Assembly: GCA_900542675.1 (NCBI GenBank)
Contig: UQOT01000058.1
Location: 1 to 12,208, forward strand
Origin: an uncultured Eubacteriales bacterium
Lineage (GTDB): Bacteria; Bacillota; Clostridia; Monoglobales; Monoglobaceae
Reading direction: 5' to 3'
DNA length: 12,208 nucleotides
This document shows, piece after piece, positions 7,886 through 12,208 of this stretch. The notes beneath the pieces were generated by a model. The model had not been told where the DNA came from, ran no database searches, and saw nothing but the letters and a program-made list of their open reading frames with translations. Position numbers and translations under genes: made by a program. The first letter of the stretch is position 1. Every line of letters begins with the position of its first letter.

Positions 7886-8923
7886 ATGAGCGAGGCATAC
7901 AAACAGGCGGGTGTTGATGTTGAGGCGGGCTACAAGTCGGTTGAGCTGATTAAAGAGCACGTGGCTCGCACGAATATACCGGGCGTACTGTCCGGTATCG
8001 GCGGTTTCGGCGGGCTTTTTGAGCTTTGCGGCGGTTATGAGGAGCCGGTTCTTGTATCGGGTACCGACGGCGTTGGTACAAAGCTTAAAATAGCGATGAT
8101 ACTGGATAAACACGACACAATCGGGCAGGACTGTGTGGCGATGTGCGTTAACGATATCGTTTGCGGCGGTGCGAAGCCGCTGTTCTTTCTCGATTACATA
8201 GCTGTCGGTAAAAACAGACCCGAAAGGATTGCAGAGATAGTTAAGGGCGTTGCTGACGGCTGCGTCAAGGCGGGCTGTGCGCTCGTCGGCGGCGAGACGG
8301 CGGAGCACCCCGGAATGATGCCCGACGATGACTATGACATAGCGGGATTTTCGGTTGGAATTGTTGACAAGAAGAAGATAATAGACGGCAGCCGCATAGA
8401 GAATGGCGATGCGATTATCGGTATAAAATCCTCGGGCGTTCACAGTAACGGCTATTCGCTTGTCAGAAAGATTTTGAATATAGACGACGGCGCAGGCTGT
8501 GCCAAGAGGTTCGGTGAGTACGACGATGAGCTCGGATGTTCGGTAGGCGAAGCGCTGCTGACGCCGACAAGAATTTATGTAAAGCCGATGCTTGCCGCGA
8601 TTGATGCGGTTGACGTTAAAGCGGTATCGCATATCACAGGCGGCGGATTTTACGAAAACATTCCAAGAATGTTAAAGGACGGCACAAGAGCGAAGATAGA
8701 TAAAAACAGCTTTGAAATCCTCCCGATATTCAAAAAGCTTCAGGCTCTTGGCGGCGTTTCGGAGCAGGATATGTTCGGAACGTACAATATGGGCGTCGGA
8801 ATGATGTTTGTTGTGCCGAAGGCTCAGGCGGACAAGGCAGTCGAGGTTATAAACGGCTGCGGCGAGACCGCTATGGTTATCGGTGAAATTGTTGAAGGCG
8901 AAAAGGGCGTGGACATATGCTGA
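7886..8923 (+). CDS. purM: Phosphoribosylformylglycinamidine cyclo-ligase (AIR synthetase) PurM
   Basis: A 345-residue ATP-dependent enzyme that closes the imidazole ring, turning FGAM into AIR. It has the typical length and motifs: SGTDGVGTKLKIA (DGVGTK at 61-66), QDCVAMCVND, GGETAEHPGMM (GGETAE at 135-140), SSGVHSNGYSL and SHITGGGFYENIPR. These are the ATP and substrate loops shared by the PurM/PurL superfamily. The start has GGAGG at 7873-7877 with 8-base spacing. Its stop overlaps the purN start by 7 bases, pointing to translational coupling. Its product AIR is the substrate of the PurK/PurE pair. Confidence 0.98.
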   Translation: MSEAYKQAGVDVEAGYKSVELIKEHVARTNIPGVLSGIGGFGGLFELCGGYEEPVLVSGTDGVGTKLKIAMILDKHDTIGQDCVAMCVNDIVCGGAKPLFFLDYIAVGKNRPERIAEIVKGVADGCVKAGCALVGGETAEHPGMMPDDDYDIAGFSVGIVDKKKIIDGSRIENGDAIIGIKSSGVHSNGYSLVRKILNIDDGAGCAKRFGEYDDELGCSVGEALLTPTRIYVKPMLAAIDAVDVKAVSHITGGGFYENIPRMLKDGTRAKIDKNSFEILPIFKKLQALGGVSEQDMFGTYNMGVGMMFVVPKAQADKAVEVINGCGETAMVIGEIVEGEKGVDIC

Positions 8924-9516
8924 GGGTCGGAGTTTTAGTCTCGGGCGGCGGTACAAATCTTCAGGCAATTATTGACGCGATAGCCGATAAAAAGATAACG
9001 AACGCCGAGATAGTGACCGTTGTTGCGTCAAACCCCAAGGCGTACGCGATTGAGCGCGCTAAAAAGCACAACATACCCGCTATAGTGATATCGCGCAAGG
9101 CGTTTAATTCTATAGAGGAGCACGACTCGGCGGTATGCGACCATATGCAGAATATGGATGTTGACTTAATCGTTATGGCGGGGTATTTGAGTATTGTCGG
9201 CGAGCAGCTTATAAGCAAGTTTAAAAACCGCATAATTAATATACACCCGTCGCTTATTCCGTCGTTCTGCGGTCCGGGATTTTACGGACTTAAGGTTCAC
9301 GAAGCGGCGCTTGAGCGCGGTGTGAAGGTCACGGGTGCGACGGTGCATATAGTGAACGAAATATGCGACGGCGGTCCGATACTCCTTCAAAAGGCGGTTG
9401 AGGTAGAGGAAGGCGACACGCCCGAAATTTTGCAAAGGCGCGTAATGGAGCAGGCGGAGTGGAAGATTTTGCCTGAGGCAATAAATATGATTGCGAACAA
9501 ACAGGAGGTAATGTAA
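8917..9516 (+). CDS. purN: Phosphoribosylglycinamide formyltransferase PurN
   Basis: A 199-residue enzyme that moves a formyl group from 10-formyltetrahydrofolate to GAR. The catalytic residues of the family are present: Asn108 and His110 in INIHPSLIPSF, and Asp151 in CDGGPILLQ. The N-terminal VSGGGTNLQAI loop binds the phosphate of GAR. The HPSLIPSFCGPGFYGLKVHEA stretch is the form common in Firmicutes. The ATG lies inside the end of purM (7-base overlap) with only a modest AAGGG-like site upstream, so translation is probably coupled to purM. The TAA stop overlaps the next ATG by one base. Confidence 0.97.
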   Translation: MLRVGVLVSGGGTNLQAIIDAIADKKITNAEIVTVVASNPKAYAIERAKKHNIPAIVISRKAFNSIEEHDSAVCDHMQNMDVDLIVMAGYLSIVGEQLISKFKNRIINIHPSLIPSFCGPGFYGLKVHEAALERGVKVTGATVHIVNEICDGGPILLQKAVEVEEGDTPEILQRRVMEQAEWKILPEAINMIANKQEVM

Positions 9517-10229
9517 TGCAATTATTAGACTTATCGCAGGAACTTAAGAGCAACAGCTATCCCGGCAGAGGAATAGTTGTCGGCAAGTCGCCCGACGGCA
9601 AAAAAGCTGTCACGGCGTACTTTATTATGGGCAGAAGCGTCAACAGCCGCAACCGCGTTTTTGCAGAGGACGGCGACGGAATTCGCACACAGGCGTTTGA
9701 CCCGTCGAAGCTTGAGGACCCGCATCTTATCATATATGCGCCGGTCAGAGTGCTCGGTAACAAGACCATTGTAACAAACGGCGACCAGACCGACACTATC
9801 TATGAGCTGATGAACAAGCAGATGACGTTTGAACAATCGCTCCGCACGCGTGAGTTTGAGGACGATGCGCCGAATTACACGCCGAGAATTTCAGCGGTTA
9901 TGAAGGTGTCGGACGGCGATTATAATTACGCGATGTCAATTTTAAAGAGCGCGGACGGCGACCCGTCGTCGTGCCAGAGATATACATACGCATACTCAAA
10001 TCCGCTCGCGGGCGAGGGTCATTTTATCCATACCTATATGGGCGACGGCAGTCCGCTTCCGAGCTTTGAGGGCGAACCGAAGAAGGTCGGCATTTCGGAC
10101 GATATCGACGAATTTACCGAAATGCTCTGGCAGAGCCTTAACGAGGACAACAAAGTATCACTATTTGTCAGATACATAGACATAGCCACCGGCAAGACCG
10201 ATACGAGGATTGTTAATAAGAATAAATGA
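9516..10229 (+). CDS. purO: IMP cyclohydrolase, PurO family
   Basis: A 237-residue protein of the IMP cyclohydrolase-like (PurO) family, first known from archaea; it closes the last ring, FAICAR to IMP. I recognise the family from the N-terminal block YPGRGIVVGKSPDG, AYFIMGRSVNSRNRVF, then LIIYAPVR and TNGDQTD, and the GISDDIDEF stretch near the C-terminus. It is not related in fold to the cyclohydrolase domain of PurH. The context fits well: the next gene encodes an AICAR transformylase lacking that domain, so the two together do the job of bifunctional PurH. The start has AGGAGG (9503-9508) and overlaps the purN stop as TAATG. Length is slightly above archaeal PurO. The assignment is from family recall plus context, with no catalytic residue checked. 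Confidence 0.88.
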   Translation: MQLLDLSQELKSNSYPGRGIVVGKSPDGKKAVTAYFIMGRSVNSRNRVFAEDGDGIRTQAFDPSKLEDPHLIIYAPVRVLGNKTIVTNGDQTDTIYELMNKQMTFEQSLRTREFEDDAPNYTPRISAVMKVSDGDYNYAMSILKSADGDPSSCQRYTYAYSNPLAGEGHFIHTYMGDGSPLPSFEGEPKKVGISDDIDEFTEMLWQSLNEDNKVSLFVRYIDIATGKTDTRIVNKNK

Positions 10230-10230
10230 T

Positions 10231-10251
10231 GCTTTCCCCATAGGGGAAGGC
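10231..10251 (+). repeat. Perfect hairpin between purO and the transformylase gene
   Basis: GCTTTCCCC (10231-10239) pairs with GGGGAAGGC (10243-10251), 9 bp with one G-U pair and a 3-base ATA loop. No T-run follows, so it is not a standard terminator. It starts one base after the purO stop and ends 6 bases before the AAAGGAAG ribosome binding site. It could be a REP-like palindrome or an mRNA-stabilising or processing stem that sets different expression of the two genes. Confidence 0.65.
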
Positions 10252-10271
10252 TATAGAAAGGAAGACAATTT

Positions 10272-11450
10272 ATGAAAGAAATGGAACTTAAATACGGCTG
10301 CAATCCTAATCAGAAGCCGTCGAGGGTATATATGGAGGACGGCAGTGATTTGCCGATTGAGGTTCTCTGCGGCAAGCCGGGATATATTAATCTGCTTGAC
10401 GCGATGAACGGCTGGCAGCTTGTTAAAGAACTTAAAAAGGCGACGGGACTTCCTGCGGCGACTTCATTCAAGCACGTTTCACCGGCGGGCGCGGCGGTAG
10501 GTACACCGCTGTCTGATACGCTTAAGAAGATTTACTTTGTTGACGATACAATAGAGATGACGCCGCTCGCTAACGCATATGCGCGTGCGAGGGGTGCGGA
10601 CAGAATGTCGTCGTTCGGCGATTTTATTGCGCTTTCGGACGAGTGCGACAAGGCGACGGCTCTGCTTATTAAAAAGGAGGTCTCGGACGGCGTTATCGCG
10701 CCGGGATATTCGGACGAGGCTCTCGAAATACTCAAGCAGAAGAAAAAGGGCAACTACAATATCTTAAAGATTAACCCGGACTACAAGCCAAACCCGGTTG
10801 AAACCAAGCAGGTGTTCGGCATAACATTTGAGCAGGGCAGAAATGAGCTTGATATAAACACCGAGCTGCTCTCAAACGTAGTGACGGATAACAAGAATAT
10901 GACAGATGCGGAAAAGCGCGATTTGATGATTTCACTGATTACGCTCAAGTATACGCAGTCAAACAGCGTGTGCTACGTTAAGGACGGTCAGGCGATAGGT
11001 ATCGGCGCGGGACAGCAGTCGCGTATTCACTGTACACGCCTCGCGGGCAACAAGGCGGATATATGGTGGCTCAGACAGGCGCCGCAGGTGCTTGCGCTTG
11101 AGTTTGTTGACGGAATAAAGCGCGCCGACAGAGACAACGCGATTGACGTATATATCTCGGACGAGTATATGGACGTACTTGCCGACGGAGTATGGGAAAA
11201 GACGTTTAAGACAAAGCCTCCCGTATTCACAAAAGAGGAGCAGAAGGAGTGGCTTAAAAAGAACACAGACGTTGCTCTCGGCAGCGACGCGTTCTTCCCG
11301 TTCGGCGATAATATCGAGCGCGCTCACAAGTCGGGCGTTACGGTAATCGCACAGCCGGGCGGCTCAATCCGCGACGACAACGTAATCGAAACCTGTAACA
11401 AGTACGGCATAGCAATGTCGTTTACAGGCATCAGATTGTTCCATCATTAA
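10272..11450 (+). CDS. purH: Stand-alone AICAR transformylase (PurH C-terminal half, ATIC-like)
   Basis: A 392-residue enzyme that formylates AICAR to FAICAR with 10-formyltetrahydrofolate. It matches only the transformylase part of PurH: KYGCNPNQ (7-14), the catalytic Lys67-His68 in SFKHVSPAG, YTQSNSVCY (227-235), GIGAGQQSRIH (243-253), SDAFFPFGDNI (338-348), QPGGSIRDD (361-369) and a C-terminal RLFHH. There is no room for the N-terminal MGS-like cyclohydrolase domain. The protein starts cleanly at the transformylase with AAAGGAAG at 10257-10264, so it is a true single-domain protein, not a truncation. The motifs SFKHVSPAGAA, ARARGADRMSSFGDF and QSNSVCY are those I recall from animal ATIC. 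Common bacterial PurH has a KHxNPCG form instead. Some authors call the single-domain form PurV. The PurO-type cyclohydrolase upstream completes the step. Confidence 0.95.
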   Translation: MKEMELKYGCNPNQKPSRVYMEDGSDLPIEVLCGKPGYINLLDAMNGWQLVKELKKATGLPAATSFKHVSPAGAAVGTPLSDTLKKIYFVDDTIEMTPLANAYARARGADRMSSFGDFIALSDECDKATALLIKKEVSDGVIAPGYSDEALEILKQKKKGNYNILKINPDYKPNPVETKQVFGITFEQGRNELDINTELLSNVVTDNKNMTDAEKRDLMISLITLKYTQSNSVCYVKDGQAIGIGAGQQSRIHCTRLAGNKADIWWLRQAPQVLALEFVDGIKRADRDNAIDVYISDEYMDVLADGVWEKTFKTKPPVFTKEEQKEWLKKNTDVALGSDAFFPFGDNIERAHKSGVTVIAQPGGSIRDDNVIETCNKYGIAMSFTGIRLFHH

Positions 11451-11499
11451 TACTAAGAACAAAAGACGCCCGCAGGCGGTAATAGGCAACAAAATCAAG

Positions 11500-11533
11500 C
11501 CTTCGCATACAATATGTGAAGGAGGTTTTGTTT
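11500..11533 (+). promoter_or_regulatory. Hairpin overlapping the DUF305-gene ribosome binding site
   Basis: CCTTCGCATA (11500-11509) pairs with TATGTGAAGG (11513-11522) as a 10-bp stem with one G-U pair and a CAA loop. The strong ribosome binding site AAGGAGG (11519-11525) has its first four bases in the stem. The stem is followed by AGG and then TTTTGTTT right up to the ATG at 11534. It therefore looks both like a weak terminator of the purine operon and like a stem that hides the ribosome binding site of the next gene. Confidence 0.6.
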
Positions 11534-12103
11534 ATGTATAATGAACACAGATTAAGTGATGTTACAAAAAGCTATTTAAAGCGGTTTCATTGTATTTTGG
11601 ACGAATTGATAGAGGGAATGACGACGGCGGAACTGACCGACAGCATTTCGCATAATTTCATTGTTCAAATGATACCGCACCATATGGCGGCAATAGAAAT
11701 GTCGGAAAATATATTGAAATACACAACGCTTATTCCGCTTCAGGAGATAGCGAAAAACATTATAAGCGAGCAGACAAAAAGCATTGAAAATATGCGTGCT
11801 GCAAAGAGCGAGTGCAGCTGCCTTGTAAATTCCAAGTGTGATGTGAGCGCATACAATCACAGAGTCAATCGGATTATGGAGACAATGTTTTGCGGAATGA
11901 AAAATGCGGCGGCGACAAACAACGTAAACGCGGATTTTATGCGTGAAATGATACCGCATCACCGCGGAGCTGTTGAAATGTCAAAAAATGCACTGAGGTA
12001 TGATATATGCGATGAGCTCCACCCAATACTGAATGCCATAATTGCGTCTCAGCAAAAGGGAATTATGCAAATGCAGCGGCTTTTAAGAAATATGAATTGC
12101 TGA
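11534..12103 (+). CDS. Tandem DUF305 protein
   Basis: A 189-residue protein made of two DUF305 modules, probably helical. The matching blocks are FIVQMIPHHMAAIEMSENIL (from residue 42) and FMREMIPHHRGAVEMSKNAL (from residue 135), with His-His pairs at 49-50 and 142-143, each followed by a helix ending in SEQTKSIENM or SQQKGIMQM. The modules are 93 residues apart and look like an internal duplication. I chose the ATG at 11534, 8 bases after AAGGAGG (11519-11525), over an in-frame GTG at 11516 that overlaps that site. There is no signal peptide, unlike many DUF305 proteins, which are often exported and found near copper-resistance or metal genes. Cysteines 94, 96 and 102 between the modules and a C-terminal Cys189 could bind metal. 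Function is unknown; it is not clearly part of the purine operon. Confidence 0.85.
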   Translation: MYNEHRLSDVTKSYLKRFHCILDELIEGMTTAELTDSISHNFIVQMIPHHMAAIEMSENILKYTTLIPLQEIAKNIISEQTKSIENMRAAKSECSCLVNSKCDVSAYNHRVNRIMETMFCGMKNAAATNNVNADFMREMIPHHRGAVEMSKNALRYDICDELHPILNAIIASQQKGIMQMQRLLRNMNC

Positions 12104-12108
12104 TATCA

Positions 12109-12151
12109 ATGGCAGCCTTGACCGAGCATAGTCAAGGCTGCCGTTATTTAT
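12109..12151 (+). terminator. Strong intrinsic terminator after the DUF305 gene
   Basis: GGCAGCCTTGAC (12111-12122) pairs perfectly with GTCAAGGCTGCC (12131-12142), 12 bp with an 8-base loop, and the stem can be extended by two more pairs. TTATTTATT follows. It begins 7 bases after the stop codon. The remaining bases to 12208 hold no feature I can support. Confidence 0.9.
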
Positions 12152-12208
12152 TCTTATAATTTCGGGGCTTTTTGCCATACTAAAATATTCAGCATTGATA
12201 AAAGAAGC

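Noticed and set aside
7883..8632. Antisense open frame of 249 codons opposite purM
   Set aside because: It is a shadow of purM codon use; the overlapping sense gene is a full-length, well-conserved enzyme.
11467..11478. Small CGCC-CGCA-GGCG hairpin after the transformylase gene
   Set aside because: Only 4 bp with no T-run; too weak to call a terminator.
11516..11533. GTG at 11516 as the start of the DUF305 gene
   Set aside because: It overlaps the AAGGAGG site and would have none of its own; the ATG at 11534 has ideal spacing, and the six extra residues match nothing in DUF305.
12154..12208. Possible 3' end of a convergent minus-strand gene at the right edge
   Set aside because: A minus-strand frame ends in TAA at 12154-12156 after about 17 codons from the edge, and the 12111-12142 hairpin could serve both directions. 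The piece is too short to support a gene.

Overview
The window looks like chromosomal DNA of an anaerobic Clostridia-type Firmicute, perhaps a gut lineage of the Oscillospirales or relatives. The reasons are strong AGGAGG-type ribosome binding sites before almost every gene, a sigma-A promoter, a cell-wall protein with S-layer homology (SLH) domains, a FtsK/SpoIIIE translocase, luxS, and a purine cluster with Firmicute-type enzymes. Base composition is moderate, near half G+C by eye. This placement is inference. All genes lie on the + strand. I see no tRNA, rRNA, CRISPR array, insertion sequence or phage gene.

Left part (1-7087): the 3' part of a CorC/HlyC-type CBS-domain membrane protein, then a secreted protein with three SLH repeats and a transglutaminase-like Cys-His-Glu domain, then a 977-residue FtsK/SpoIIIE DNA translocase with a lysine/alanine-rich N-terminal tail. 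Next come luxS and, 3 bases later, a methylthioadenosine/S-adenosylhomocysteine deaminase (mtaD). The last two form a small unit for handling by-products of S-adenosylmethionine use. The tail of mtaD runs into a short heptamer tandem repeat that supplies its stop codon.

Middle (7088-7343): an intergenic region holding a GC-rich block with mutually exclusive hairpins that resembles an attenuator or terminator, followed by a near-consensus promoter (TTGAAA, 17 bases, TATAAT) for the purine genes.

Right part (7344-11450): a purine operon in the order purE, purM, purN, IMP cyclohydrolase of the PurO type, and a stand-alone AICAR transformylase. The last two replace the usual two-domain PurH with two separate proteins. 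The cyclohydrolase is of the PurO family, unrelated to the PurH cyclohydrolase domain. The transformylase resembles the animal ATIC type more than the common bacterial PurH type. Genes for the other steps (purF, D, L/Q/S, K, C, B) are not here.

Right end (11451-12208): a small gene with two tandem DUF305 domains, whose ribosome binding site lies partly inside a 10-bp hairpin at the end of the purine operon. It is followed by a strong 12-bp terminator hairpin. The most interesting items are the split, mixed-ancestry end of the purine pathway, the hairpin over the DUF305 ribosome binding site, and the unassigned structured block before the purE promoter.
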